Below are positions 45,258 to 55,007 of a stretch of DNA of 64,000 nt, piece by piece (the stretch's first letter is position 1; the number at the start of each line of letters is the position of its first letter). Source of the DNA: Sphingobium sp. Lineage in GTDB: Bacteria; Pseudomonadota; Alphaproteobacteria; Sphingomonadales; Sphingomonadaceae. A program made the position numbers and the translations under genes. The notes beneath the pieces were generated by a model. The model was not told the origin of the DNA. It did no database searches and was given only the letters and a program-made list of their open reading frames with translations. The stretch spans positions 462,645-526,644 of the forward strand of contig JAHFPV010000001.1 of the NCBI GenBank assembly GCA_023266575.1, in the 5' to 3' direction.

Positions 45258-46660
45258 GCGCCAACCTGACCGCCGCTGCACCGCCGGCCGTCGAGGTTCC
45301 CGGCCCGGTTACCTTACGCGAGGCCTTCTGGGTCTGGCTGAGAATCGCCGCGCTCTCTTTCGGCGGCCCCGCCGGGCAGATTGCGGTGATGCACCGTATC
45401 CTTGTTGATGAGAAACGCTGGATCGGTGAGCATCGCTTTCTGCATGCGCTTAACTACTGCATGCTCCTGCCCGGACCTGAGGCGCAGCAGCTGGCCACCT
45501 ATATTGGCTGGCTGATGCATAAAACGCGCGGCGGCCTTGTCGCTGGCGGACTGTTCGTGCTGCCGGGCGCGATCGCGATCATGGCGCTGAGCTGGATCTA
45601 CGCGCTCTATGGCCATGTCGGGATCATTTCCGGGCTGTTCTTCGGCTTAAAATGCGCCGTACTCGCTGTGGTGCTTCAGGCGGTTATCCGGATCGGTAGC
45701 CGGTCACTCAAGAACATGGTGATGCGCAGTCTCGCAGCAGCAGCCTTCGTGCTGATCTTCTTCTTCAACGTGCCATTCCCGCTGATCGTGCTGGGAGCCG
45801 GTGTGATTGGCTTTTTCGGCGGGCGCGCAGGCGTCGCTGCTTTCCAGGTTGGTGGCGGGCATGGCGCTGCAAGCGGCAAGATCGTTGCCGATGCTGACAC
45901 CTTGCTCGGCGAGGAACTGCCTGCCCATGCCAATCCGACCATCGGCCAATCGCTGCGCCAGGCGCTGGTCTGGCTGGTCCTCTGGCTCGCTCCGGTGGCA
46001 GCCCTGATCCTGCTCGCCGGTGAAGGCAGCGTCTTTACCCAGATCGCCACATTCTTTTCGAAGATGGCGGTGGTGACATTTGGCGGCGCCTATGCCGTGC
46101 TTGCCTATGTCGCGCAGCAGGCGGTCGAGCACTATCACTGGCTGTCCGCCCGTGAAATGCTCGACGGGCTTGGCATGGCCGAGACCACGCCAGGGCCGCT
46201 GATCATGGTGCTGCAATTTGTCGGCTTCATGGGCGCCTATCGCAATCCCGGCATGCTCTCCCCTCTGCTGGCGGGGACACTGGGCGGGCTGCTGGCGACC
46301 TGGGTGACGTTCATCCCCTGCTTCCTGTGGATATTCCTTGGCGCACCGTTCATCGAACGCATGCGCGGCAACAAGGCGTTATCGGGTGCGCTATCGGCTA
46401 TCACCGCCGCCGTTGTTGGTGTGGTGTTGAATCTCGCGATCTGGTTTGCAATCCACACGATCTTCCGTGAGGTACGTCAATTCACCGCCGGTCCGCTCCA
46501 TTTCGACATGCCAATGCTGGCCAGTGTTGACCTCTGGGCTCTGGCGATTTCGGTGGCCGCGATCGTCGCCATGTTCCGCATGAAGATCGGCATCTTCGCG
46601 ACGTTGGGCGGAGCCTCTGCCGCCGGCATTGCCCTGCATTTTGCCGGAGTGCTGGCATGA
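45254..46660 (+). CDS. chrA: Chromate efflux transporter ChrA
   Basis: 468 residues of a two-domain CHR transporter with roughly ten to twelve membrane segments. Each half has the CHR block: FWVWLRIAALSFGGPAGQIA in the first and TFFSKMAVVTFGGAYAVLAY in the second. EMLDGLGMAETTPGPLIMVL and LNYCMLLPGPEAQQLATYIG are the paired PGP motifs. It expels chromate across the inner membrane using the proton gradient. It is coupled to chrB and followed with overlap by the SOD gene. Confidence 0.94.
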   Translation: MSANLTAAAPPAVEVPGPVTLREAFWVWLRIAALSFGGPAGQIAVMHRILVDEKRWIGEHRFLHALNYCMLLPGPEAQQLATYIGWLMHKTRGGLVAGGLFVLPGAIAIMALSWIYALYGHVGIISGLFFGLKCAVLAVVLQAVIRIGSRSLKNMVMRSLAAAAFVLIFFFNVPFPLIVLGAGVIGFFGGRAGVAAFQVGGGHGAASGKIVADADTLLGEELPAHANPTIGQSLRQALVWLVLWLAPVAALILLAGEGSVFTQIATFFSKMAVVTFGGAYAVLAYVAQQAVEHYHWLSAREMLDGLGMAETTPGPLIMVLQFVGFMGAYRNPGMLSPLLAGTLGGLLATWVTFIPCFLWIFLGAPFIERMRGNKALSGALSAITAAVVGVVLNLAIWFAIHTIFREVRQFTAGPLHFDMPMLASVDLWALAISVAAIVAMFRMKIGIFATLGGASAAGIALHFAGVLA

Positions 46661-46695
46661 CCAAATCCATTCCGGCCAACCAAAAGGAAACTGCC

Positions 46696-47421
46696 ATGAC
46701 CGAGCGAGCGATTGACCGCCGCGACCTGCTGACGGCAGGCGCCATGCTGACCGCAGGTGCCGCGCTGCTCGGATCGACTGGGGCTGCCGCGCAAGGGGCT
46801 GTCGCGCCGGGTGGCGGCACGGCGTTCGCACCGGAGGCGCTGCCCCTGCCATTCGATCCCAAGACGATCACCGGCCTGTCCGAGAAGCTGCTCGTCAGCC
46901 ATCACGACAACAACTACGTCGGCGCGGTAAAGCGACTCGGTGCAATCAAGAGCCAGCTTGCCGCGCTCGATCCGGCAACGGCACCAAACTTCACCTTGAA
47001 CGGCCTCAAGCGCGAAGAGTTGATCGCCTGGAACTCGATGATCCTCCACGAAATCTACTTCGCGGGGATTGGCGCACCAAACCGGCCCGGCCGCGCCTTG
47101 GCATCGGCGATCGAGCACAGTTTTGGCAGCGAGGCGCGTTGGCGAGCCGAATTCGCTGCCATGGGCAAGGCACTGGGCGGCGGCTCGGGCTGGGTTGTGC
47201 TCACCTACAGCCACCGCGACAATCGCCTGGTCAATCAATGGGCTGCCGATCACACGATGGCGCTGGCCGGGGCAACGCCGGTCCTGGTGCTCGACATGTA
47301 TGAGCACGCCTATGCCATCGACTACGGTGCCAAGGCGGCGGCCTATGTCGATGCATTCATGGGCGCGGTGAATTGGTCGCACGCAGATGCCTCTTTTGCG
47401 CATGCGGCCGACAGTCGTTAG
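46696..47421 (+). CDS. chrC: Exported Fe/Mn superoxide dismutase (ChrC)
   Basis: 241 residues. An N-terminal twin-arginine-like signal (DRRDLLTAGAMLTAGAALLG, cleavage near AAA-Q) precedes a Fe/Mn-SOD. Metal ligands are His in LLVSHHDNNYVGAVKRLG, His in WNSMILHEIYF, and Asp and His in LVLDMYEHAYAIDYG, with Tyr in place of the usual Trp of DxWEHAY. SODs of this type are the third gene (chrC) of chromate operons and remove superoxide formed on chromate reduction. The ATG at 46696 has AAAGGA upstream; an ATG at 46657 overlapping chrA is an alternative. Confidence 0.88.
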   Translation: MTERAIDRRDLLTAGAMLTAGAALLGSTGAAAQGAVAPGGGTAFAPEALPLPFDPKTITGLSEKLLVSHHDNNYVGAVKRLGAIKSQLAALDPATAPNFTLNGLKREELIAWNSMILHEIYFAGIGAPNRPGRALASAIEHSFGSEARWRAEFAAMGKALGGGSGWVVLTYSHRDNRLVNQWAADHTMALAGATPVLVLDMYEHAYAIDYGAKAAAYVDAFMGAVNWSHADASFAHAADSR

Positions 47422-47504
47422 GTAATCCTGATCGGCGTTCCAGAAAATGCGGTCGGTACAGTGCGGTTTTGCTGGTGATCGGCTGGTCCTGACGCCGAGA
47501 ACAT

Positions 47505-47517
47505 GGAGGGAAGGGGG
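47505..47517 (+). repeat. Purine motif GGAGGGAAGGGGG, copy 1
   Basis: First of six dispersed plus-strand copies of GGARGGAAGGGGG (one with a single mismatch) that precede backbone genes of the island. This copy ends 29 bases before the Toprim gene start and is too far from the ATG to be its Shine-Dalgarno, which is the separate GGGAG at 47540. Confidence 0.65.
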
Positions 47518-47546
47518 AAAGGCTTAAGAGCTTTTCGGGAGACTTT

Positions 47547-48473
47547 ATGTACAATCCATCCCTCGTGGGACGGGCCTCAGACCTCGAAGCCCAAGCCGCC
47601 GATCTCGTCAAACGCCTCGGCGGCAAATGGTCCTCGAATGGCGCGATGTGCCATTGCCCCGCCCATGATGACCGGTCGCCCAGCTTGTCCGTCCGCGTGG
47701 GCGAGAAAGCGATGCTGTTCAAATGCTTCGCTGGTTGCGACACGATTGACGTCATTCGGGCGATCAGGCGGCTCGATCGGAACATCCCGTTGAATGGCGC
47801 GACGGCATTTTCGACATCTCATACATTTCTCAGCCCCGCATGGCTGCGGCAGCGAGCACTGGGCCTATGGGATGGTGCGCTCCCTCTCGTGGGAACGCCG
47901 GCCGAGCAGTATCTGCGCCGCCGCTCGATCATCCTGTCACCATCTGCGTTGCGTTTCTACCGACGCACGCCGCTTGGCCGAGGGCAGCACGCGGTGTTCA
48001 GACCCGCCATGCTCGCTGCGCTACACGAGCGGGAACGCCTGGTCGCGCTCCAGCGGACATTTCTTGATCCTGACGAACCGCGCCGCGCCCGCGACCTCGC
48101 CAATCCCCGGCGGATGCTTGGTCGCCCCGGCCAGGGTGCCGTTATGCTCGCGCCTGCAAATGATACGCTGGGACTGGCAGAAGGGATCGAGACGGCGATG
48201 TCGGCGATCCTGCTTCTGGATATTCCGGTCTGGGCGACGCTCGGAAACGAGCGGCTTGCACGTATCGCCATCCCGAACACCGTCACGCACCTGATTCTGC
48301 TGCCGGACAATGATCGCGGCGGGCGGATCGGTGCGGCCAAGGCCATTGAAGCCTATGCGATGCCGGGCCGCACGATCGAGACGCTGTGGCCGCCGCATGG
48401 CTTCAATGACTGGAATGACGTGCTCCGGGCAGGAGGGAAGGGGGTGGGAGACTGGATGCGGCAAGCGGCCTGA
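47547..48473 (+). CDS. Toprim-domain primase-like protein
   Basis: 308 residues. A CHC2-type zinc-binding segment lies at about residues 35-62 (CHCPAHDDRSPSLSV, then FKCFAGC). A TOPRIM-like part follows with LGLAEGIETAMSAILLLD (about 208) and ILLPDNDRGG (about 252). This is the layout of primase-like proteins carried by plasmids and integrative elements; it may prime replication after excision or transfer. It opens the backbone run of genes and is followed within 33 bases by the ParB-like gene. Confidence 0.85.
   Translation: MYNPSLVGRASDLEAQAADLVKRLGGKWSSNGAMCHCPAHDDRSPSLSVRVGEKAMLFKCFAGCDTIDVIRAIRRLDRNIPLNGATAFSTSHTFLSPAWLRQRALGLWDGALPLVGTPAEQYLRRRSIILSPSALRFYRRTPLGRGQHAVFRPAMLAALHERERLVALQRTFLDPDEPRRARDLANPRRMLGRPGQGAVMLAPANDTLGLAEGIETAMSAILLLDIPVWATLGNERLARIAIPNTVTHLILLPDNDRGGRIGAAKAIEAYAMPGRTIETLWPPHGFNDWNDVLRAGGKGVGDWMRQAA
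48432..48444 (+). repeat. Purine motif GGAGGGAAGGGGG, copy 2
   Basis: Identical to copy 1 at all 13 bases, but inside the 3' end of the Toprim gene. It ends 61 bases before the ParB-like gene start. Confidence 0.65.
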
Positions 48474-48505
48474 ATGGTCTGGCCCTGGCCGCCAGGAGAA
48501 CCAGC

Positions 48506-50557
48506 ATGTCCCAGCCCATCATTCTCGTCCCGGCGGCAAGACTCGCCAAATCGCCGACCAATGTGCGCAAGAGCAGCGATGCCGAAGCCGATGCGCAACT
48601 GGAAGCCAGCATCGTCGCGCATGGCATCCTTCAGAACCTGATTGGCTTGCCGGTCGCGCGCAAGAAGGGGCAGTACCGCATCACTGCTGGCGGCCGCCGT
48701 CTGGACGCTGTACACCGCGCCATCGAGAAGGGCGATCTGCCGGCGGACTTTGAGCTGCCAGTGATGGTCGTTAGCGACGCCAGCAATGCCATCGAGATCA
48801 GCCTCTCGGAGAATTTCTTCAAACTGGCGATGAACCCCGCCGATGCCTGCCGGGCGTTCCAGGACATCATCGAGACCGAGCACAAGTCGTCCGCTGATAT
48901 CGCCAAACGCTTCGGTCTGACCGAACGGTTTGTCCTCGGTCGCCTGCGGCTTGCAGCGCTCGCCGAACCGGTGTTTGAAGCGCTTCGTGATGGGTCGATC
49001 ACGCTCGATATCGCCATGGCCTATGCGAGCACGTCGGATACCGCGCGCCAGTCGTCGGTGTTCGAGCAACTTGGCCAGGGTTATTACCGGGCCAATGTCG
49101 GTGAGATCCGGCGCCAACTGGCATCGTGTGCCTACCGCGGTAACGATCCCAAGGCGCTGCTGGTTGGCCGTGACGACTATGTCGCTGCGGGCGGCAGGAT
49201 CGAAAGTGACCTCTTCACTGATGATGCCACCGAGATGTGGATCGACGGCGATGTCCTCGACCGGCTCGCCGACGAAAAGCTCACGGCCGCTGCCGAGGCG
49301 ATCCGTGAGCGCGAAGGTTTTGCGCAAATCCGCACGGTTGTAGCGCCCCATATCCCCTATACCGAGACCTATGGCCTTCGGCAGGTGCAGGGCGAACTTT
49401 CGCCGCTCACGGACGAAGAGGAAGCCCGCTGCGAGCAGATCCAGAATGAACTCGAAGCGATCGAGGAAGCTGCGGCGGACGAGAACGGCGAGGGCTATAC
49501 CGCTGACGACGAAGTCCGGACCCAGACGCTCGAAGCCGAGTATGAGGTAATCCAGTCCCGCACGCCAATCCTGACCGAGGAGCAGAAGGCCTCGGCGCTT
49601 GCCTATGTCGTCATCGGTCGTGACGGCCAGCCGCGTATCCACGAACAACTCTACATGGCGCCGGTCGAAACGCCGGTTGACGAAGATAGGAACGCCGACG
49701 ACGACGGTGATGTGGACCATGGTGAAGAAGCTGAAGGTTCGTCGAAACCAGTCGTCAGTCAGCGCCTCGCCGACGAATTGGCGATGATGAAAACCGAACT
49801 GCTCGCCGTTCATGTCGCGAGCGATCCGCAGTTCGCACTGGATGTCGGCACCTTCATCATGGCGGATGCCGCGACCCGGCATTTCGGGAGCAGCGATCTT
49901 GCGAGCGAATTGCGTGCCCGAGGGCCGTCTCCGCGTGTCGCCAATTTCGAGAGCGGCACGGTGGCGGCCGAGGAATGGGCGAAGCTCGACAGCGCGCTTG
50001 ATCGCAGCTGGATCGACCATGAGGATGTGCGGGGCCGTTACGATGCCTTCTGCGCGCTCTCCGACGAGGCCCGTGCCGCCTGGCTCGGCTGGGCGATTGC
50101 GCGGACCTTCGACGCAGTGCCTGCGGGCAGGACCGGCAGCGCCTTCATCGATCATCTCGGCGCCAAGCTGGCGATTGATGTTGCGGCATGGTGGCGGCCG
50201 ACCGCGAAGAACTACTTCGACCGGATCACCAAGCCCACGATCCTGACCTTGTTCGAAACCGTCGGTAGCACCGAACTACGCTACCGCTACGGTGCGTCGA
50301 AAAAGCACGACCTTGCCGCCTCCGCTGAGAAGCTCTTTGCGGGCGACATCCTTGTCGAGGCTGAGATCAAGGAACGGGCGATTACCTGGCTGCCCGATGC
50401 CATGCGCTTCCAGCCTGTTGCCGACGAGATGGTTGAGCCGCTCGAAGGTGACGGCCTGGACGGCGCCATGACTGATGCTGCGGGCATGATCTCCGGCGAT
50501 CCCGACACCGACCCGGTATCGGGCAGCGACACGGACGAGATCGCGGCTGCAGCCTGA
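48506..50557 (+). CDS. ParB/Spo0J-family protein
   Basis: 683 residues. The N-terminal ParB nuclease/CTPase-like domain has LAKSPTNVRKSSDAEADAQL, ASIVAHGILQNLIGLPV, YRITAGGRRLDAVHRAIEKG and EISLSENFFKLAMNPADACR. The central HTH (SADIAKRFGLTERFVLGRLR) follows. A long acidic C-terminal region (DEDRNADDDGDVDHGEEAEG and after) is unlike chromosomal ParB. No parA is adjacent, so this is likely an element-maintenance or regulatory ParB, common on alphaproteobacterial plasmids and ICEs. AGGAG lies eight bases before the start. Confidence 0.9.
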   Translation: MSQPIILVPAARLAKSPTNVRKSSDAEADAQLEASIVAHGILQNLIGLPVARKKGQYRITAGGRRLDAVHRAIEKGDLPADFELPVMVVSDASNAIEISLSENFFKLAMNPADACRAFQDIIETEHKSSADIAKRFGLTERFVLGRLRLAALAEPVFEALRDGSITLDIAMAYASTSDTARQSSVFEQLGQGYYRANVGEIRRQLASCAYRGNDPKALLVGRDDYVAAGGRIESDLFTDDATEMWIDGDVLDRLADEKLTAAAEAIREREGFAQIRTVVAPHIPYTETYGLRQVQGELSPLTDEEEARCEQIQNELEAIEEAAADENGEGYTADDEVRTQTLEAEYEVIQSRTPILTEEQKASALAYVVIGRDGQPRIHEQLYMAPVETPVDEDRNADDDGDVDHGEEAEGSSKPVVSQRLADELAMMKTELLAVHVASDPQFALDVGTFIMADAATRHFGSSDLASELRARGPSPRVANFESGTVAAEEWAKLDSALDRSWIDHEDVRGRYDAFCALSDEARAAWLGWAIARTFDAVPAGRTGSAFIDHLGAKLAIDVAAWWRPTAKNYFDRITKPTILTLFETVGSTELRYRYGASKKHDLAASAEKLFAGDILVEAEIKERAITWLPDAMRFQPVADEMVEPLEGDGLDGAMTDAAGMISGDPDTDPVSGSDTDEIAAAA

Positions 50558-50580
50558 CCTGCGATATCTGTCCTCCTGAC

Positions 50581-50614
50581 GGGGTCGCGGCGTTGTGCTG
50601 CGGCCCCGTTTCCT
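50581..50614 (+). terminator. Terminator after the ParB-like gene
   Basis: An 11-bp stem with two G-U pairs (GGGGTCGCGGC / GCTGCGGCCCC), a five-base GTTGT loop and a following GTTTCCTTGTT. It lies 24 bases after the stop codon. Confidence 0.65.
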
Positions 50615-50629
50615 TGTTCCTCAATTGCG

Positions 50630-50642
50630 GGAAGGAAGGGGG
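50630..50642 (+). repeat. Purine motif GGAAGGAAGGGGG, copy 3
   Basis: Lies just after the terminator and ends 54 bases before the strawberry-notch gene start. Confidence 0.65.
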
Positions 50643-50696
50643 AGGGCGATTGGCGACGGGGCGGATGGCCGCCCGACCTCCCAAGGATAGCGCCCC

Positions 50697-53600
50697 ATGA
50701 ACCTGCCGCTGCTCAAACTCGCCGCACCTGAATTCCTTGCTGACGACAGCAAGGCAGGAAAGCTCCATTGTGTCGCCCGGAACGTCGCCGCCGCGCTTGG
50801 TCATGCGGGCGGCGTCACGCGACAGTTTCTGAACCGACAGATGTCGGCGACATTCGGGGCGTCCGACGCCGATGGCGCCTGGTCGATGCGCGATGCCTAT
50901 GACGCGCTGGAAACCGCGCAGGTACTGTTGCTGGGCCGCGAGGATGGGCCGGTCGGGCAGAGGACTGATCCAGACGAGATATTCGCCGCACTACTCGCCT
51001 TCCAGAGCACTTTGCCGACGCAGACCTACCGCTCTGAACGTCAGGTCGATCTGCAGCAGTTCAGTACGCCTTTGGTGCTGGCCTGGCTTGCCGCTCGTGC
51101 CGCCCGGATCAGTCCGCCGGACCTCGTTCTCGAACCATCGGCGGGCACGGGGATGCTCGCCGTCCATGCTGCAACGGCAGGTGCTCGTCTGCTGCTCAAC
51201 GAACGCGACGACCAGCGTGCGGCGCTGCTGGGTCTGGCGCTCAGCCATGATGTCACCACCCACGACGCCGAGTTCATTCACGACAAGTTGCCACCCGGCC
51301 TTGCCCCAAGCGTCGTCCTGATCAACCCGCCGTTCAGCCGTAGCGAGGGGCGGGGACGCGACCGCCATGCCGGGGCGCGGCATCTGCGCTCCGCGCTGCT
51401 GCGCCTGGCACAAGGCGGGCGCTGCGTTGCAATCATGCCGCCCGGTTTCGCCGCCGATGGCAGCGGTGCGGCTGGCTATGCAACGGTTGCCGAAGTCGTC
51501 CCGCCGCGAGCAGAAATCACGATCCTTGGTAATCCCTACGCCAAGCACGGCACCAGCATCGTGGTCCGGTTGCTGATCTACGACAAGGGCTGGACGGGAC
51601 AGACCGCGCGCCACGCCGTACCCGAGATCGAAGCAGCACTGCCTATCGTGCTCGGTCTGCCGCCGCGGCTGAGCCTGTCAGACCCGTCGCCGCCAGCACC
51701 TGCCACGGTGCAGGTTCGTGGGCGTCCAGTCACAGCAATGTCACCTGCGCCGCTATTCGCAAAACTGTCGGGGTCGCGTATCCTGGCGCCCAAACGCGAG
51801 CCGCGCATCGATGATGTTCCGCGTTTGCTCGACTATATCGTCCGGGAAACTCCGCTGCCCGCAGGCGACCCCATCGGCATCTATGTCCCCTGGCGGCTCG
51901 CGCGCATTGCGATCGAAGGTGCAAAAGCTCATCCCGACCAGCTGGTGGAATCGGTTGCCATGGCCTCGGTCCTGCCGCCTGTGCCCAACTACCGGCCAAT
52001 GCTGCAAGACCGCGCATTGGCCGCGCTGTCCGACGCCCAGCTTGAAACCCTGATCCATGCCGGCGAGGCCTTTGCGCGAGACCTGCCCGGTAGCTTCCTG
52101 CCCAACGATGCGGGCGATCAGCTTGCCGAGACGCCTGAGGGCGATGTCTACCGCACCGGCTTCTTCATCGGCGACGGCACCGGTGTCGGCAAGGGACGCG
52201 AGGTCGCCGCCTGCATCCTCGATCAATGGAATCGGGGACGCCACAAGGCGGTGTGGATTTCGGCAAGCGCCGGGCTGGTCGAGGATGCACGCCGCGACTG
52301 GGCCGCGCTTGGCGGGCTGCCCATCGACATCCAGCCGCTCGACGCCTTCCCGCTCGGGCAACCTGTCGGCATGACCAGCGGTATCCTTTTTCTCACTTAT
52401 GCAACGCTGCGGTCGTCGCGCCACGACGAGGCATCGCGGCTGCAGCAGATCCGTGCCTGGCTGGGCGATGATTTTGACGGCATGCTGGTGTTCGACGAGG
52501 CGCATGCGCTCGCCAATGCTGCGGGGACCGATACCGAGTTCGGCACGGCCAAAGGCTCCGAACAAGGGCTGGCGGGTGTCCGGCTGCAACATGCGCTGCC
52601 CCGCGCGCGCGTACTTTATGTCTCGGCGACCGGCGCAACCGACCCCGCCAATCTTTGCTATACTTCCCGCCTTGGCCTGTGGGGCCCGGGCACGGCGTTC
52701 CGCGACCGGGCTGCGTTCATGGCGGCGATGGATAATGGCGGGATCGCGGCGATGGAGATCGTTGCTCGCGATCTGAAAGCCATGGGGCTTTATACGGCGC
52801 GGGCGCTGAGCTTTGCGGGCGTCGAATATGAGGCGCTCGAGCACAAGCTGACGCTGGATCAGATCGGCATCTACGACGCCTATGCCGATGCCTGGGCGAT
52901 CATTCACCGCAATCTCAACGAGGCGATGAAGGCGGCCAATATTCTCGACCGGATGTCGGGCGACACGCTCAACGCCCAGGCCAAGGGCTCCGCCCTGTCC
53001 AAATTCGAAAGTGCCAAACAGCGCTTCTTCAGTCAGGTTCTGGTCGCGATGAAGATGCCGAGCCTGATCCGCTCGGTCGAGGAGGAACTGGCCAGGGGCC
53101 ATGTCGCCGTTGTCCAGCTCGTCACCACGGCGGCGGCTATCCTTGACCGGCGCTTGGCCAGCCTCTCGGCGCAGGAACGCGCGCACTTGGCCGTTGACGT
53201 CTCACCTCTCGATACGATGATCGATTTTCTCAAAAATGCCTTTCCGACCCGGCAGCTGCGCGCGTTCCGGGCGAGCGACGGGACGATGCGCTCGGAGATG
53301 ATGATCGATGAGGCGGGCCAGCCGGTTCACTGCCAGGAGGCGCTTTCGGCCCGTGATGGACTGGTGGAACAGCTCTGCGGCATGCCGCCGATCCCGGCCG
53401 CGCTCGATGCATTGATTGCCCATTTCGGCAGTGATCAGGTTGCCGAAGTGACCGGTCGTACCCGGCGTATCGTGCTCGACCCGCGTGGTAACCAGAAGCT
53501 GGAACCGCGTGGGCCAGGCGCCCGCAAGGCCGACAGCGACGATTTCATGGCGGGACGCAAACCGATCCTCGCCTTTTCCGACGCGGGCGGCACCGGACGA

Positions 53601-55007
53601 TCCTATCATGCCGATCTCGGCTGTGGGAGCGCAGCTAAACGCCGGATCCACTTCCTGCTCGAGCCGGGCTGGAAGGCCGCGACCGCGATCCAGGGTCTGG
53701 GGCGCACGCACCGCACCAACCAGGCAAGCCCGCCGGTGTTCCGCCCGGTCACTACCGACTGCAAGGGGGAGCGGCGTTTCATCAGCACCATCGCCCGCCG
53801 TCTCGACAGTCTGGGTGCGCTTACCCGCGGGCAACGTCAGACGGGCGGCCAGAACCTGTTCGATCCGGCCGACAATCTCGAAAGCGACTATGCCAAGGAA
53901 GCGCTGACCCAGTGGTATCACTTGCTCCATGCCGGCAAGCTGGCCAGCACGACGGTTGACCATTTCCAGGTGATGACCGGTCTCAAGCTGGTGGATGATC
54001 AGGGCGGCGGGCTGCTCGAACGTCTGCCGCCGATCCAACGCTGGCTCAATCGCATTCTGGCCCTGCGCATCGCCACGCAGAACGCGATCTTCGAGGAATA
54101 TATCGGTCTCATCCAGGCCCGGGTTGATGCGGCGCGCGAGGCAGGTACGCTCGACATGGGCGTCGAGACGATTCGCGCCGAGCGGATTATCCCGCTGTCC
54201 GATCAGATATTGCGAACCGATCCACTCACTGGCGCCGAAACCCGGCTACTCCGCCTGGAATTGCATATGCGGCCATGGACGACGTCCTGGACCCGCCTGA
54301 TGCATATCTGGGAAGGCACCGATGATATCGCATTTCTGCGCAACGGACGGTCCGGCCGGGTGGCGCTACGCGTCCCATCCTGGTCGGTTACCGATGATGA
54401 GGGCAGACCGGTGCCGATGTGCCAACTGGTCCGCCCGGCGGGTAGCGAACGAATGTCGCTTGGCGCCCTCTGGACCACCCATTGGAAGCCCATCGACCGC
54501 GAGGATTTCCGCAAGAACTGGGAGGCCGAAATCGTACAGGCATCGTCCACGCTTGATGTGGAAACGATCAGCGTGGCGACCGGGCTGCTGCTGCCGGTTT
54601 GGCACAAGCTGCCGGCCGACGATGTTCGGGTCTGGCGTATCGCCGATGGCACCGGGGAAGCGCTGCTTGGCCGCATAGTCATGCCTGCGGCTGTCGAAAA
54701 GCTTCAAGCTGAATTCGGACTTGCGGCCTCGGTCCGGTTGACGCCTGCCGAGCTGATCGCGGCGGCGCGCAGCGATGATGGTGTGCCCGTTCCTGGCCTG
54801 GAAGGCGTCCGCCTGGTTTCGGTCTTCGTCAACAACAGCCGCCGTCTCGAACTGCGCAGCGCGCAGCCCCAGGACCGGGAATGGCTGAAAGCGCGGGGAT
54901 GCTTCACCGAAGTCATTGCCTATACGACGCGGATATTTGTGCCGATCGACCGCGCTGAGGGCGTTCTGTCAGCCGTATTGGCGGCGGCGACCGAGGGGCG
55001 GGCATGA
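50697..55007 (+). CDS. Fused N6-adenine-type methyltransferase and strawberry-notch helicase
   Basis: 1436 residues. The N-terminal third is a SAM methyltransferase: motif I LEPSAGTGMLAVHAAT at about residue 143 and catalytic motif IV INPPFSRSEG at about 208, as in N6-adenine enzymes. The rest is a helicase of the strawberry-notch family: Walker A GDGTGVGKGREVAACI at about 491, Walker B VFDEAHALAN at about 598, and ATAIQGLGRTHRTNQASPP (motif VI) near residue 1000. Such proteins are carried by plasmids, phages and ICEs and may methylate or protect element DNA. It overlaps the next gene by four bases. Confidence 0.92.
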   Translation: MNLPLLKLAAPEFLADDSKAGKLHCVARNVAAALGHAGGVTRQFLNRQMSATFGASDADGAWSMRDAYDALETAQVLLLGREDGPVGQRTDPDEIFAALLAFQSTLPTQTYRSERQVDLQQFSTPLVLAWLAARAARISPPDLVLEPSAGTGMLAVHAATAGARLLLNERDDQRAALLGLALSHDVTTHDAEFIHDKLPPGLAPSVVLINPPFSRSEGRGRDRHAGARHLRSALLRLAQGGRCVAIMPPGFAADGSGAAGYATVAEVVPPRAEITILGNPYAKHGTSIVVRLLIYDKGWTGQTARHAVPEIEAALPIVLGLPPRLSLSDPSPPAPATVQVRGRPVTAMSPAPLFAKLSGSRILAPKREPRIDDVPRLLDYIVRETPLPAGDPIGIYVPWRLARIAIEGAKAHPDQLVESVAMASVLPPVPNYRPMLQDRALAALSDAQLETLIHAGEAFARDLPGSFLPNDAGDQLAETPEGDVYRTGFFIGDGTGVGKGREVAACILDQWNRGRHKAVWISASAGLVEDARRDWAALGGLPIDIQPLDAFPLGQPVGMTSGILFLTYATLRSSRHDEASRLQQIRAWLGDDFDGMLVFDEAHALANAAGTDTEFGTAKGSEQGLAGVRLQHALPRARVLYVSATGATDPANLCYTSRLGLWGPGTAFRDRAAFMAAMDNGGIAAMEIVARDLKAMGLYTARALSFAGVEYEALEHKLTLDQIGIYDAYADAWAIIHRNLNEAMKAANILDRMSGDTLNAQAKGSALSKFESAKQRFFSQVLVAMKMPSLIRSVEEELARGHVAVVQLVTTAAAILDRRLASLSAQERAHLAVDVSPLDTMIDFLKNAFPTRQLRAFRASDGTMRSEMMIDEAGQPVHCQEALSARDGLVEQLCGMPPIPAALDALIAHFGSDQVAEVTGRTRRIVLDPRGNQKLEPRGPGARKADSDDFMAGRKPILAFSDAGGTGRSYHADLGCGSAAKRRIHFLLEPGWKAATAIQGLGRTHRTNQASPPVFRPVTTDCKGERRFISTIARRLDSLGALTRGQRQTGGQNLFDPADNLESDYAKEALTQWYHLLHAGKLASTTVDHFQVMTGLKLVDDQGGGLLERLPPIQRWLNRILALRIATQNAIFEEYIGLIQARVDAAREAGTLDMGVETIRAERIIPLSDQILRTDPLTGAETRLLRLELHMRPWTTSWTRLMHIWEGTDDIAFLRNGRSGRVALRVPSWSVTDDEGRPVPMCQLVRPAGSERMSLGALWTTHWKPIDREDFRKNWEAEIVQASSTLDVETISVATGLLLPVWHKLPADDVRVWRIADGTGEALLGRIVMPAAVEKLQAEFGLAASVRLTPAELIAAARSDDGVPVPGLEGVRLVSVFVNNSRRLELRSAQPQDREWLKARGCFTEVIAYTTRIFVPIDRAEGVLSAVLAAATEGRA

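Noticed and set aside
51753-53186. Minus-strand open frame of 477 codons within the strawberry-notch gene
   Set aside because: Shadow frame; the plus strand contains the helicase motifs at the same place.
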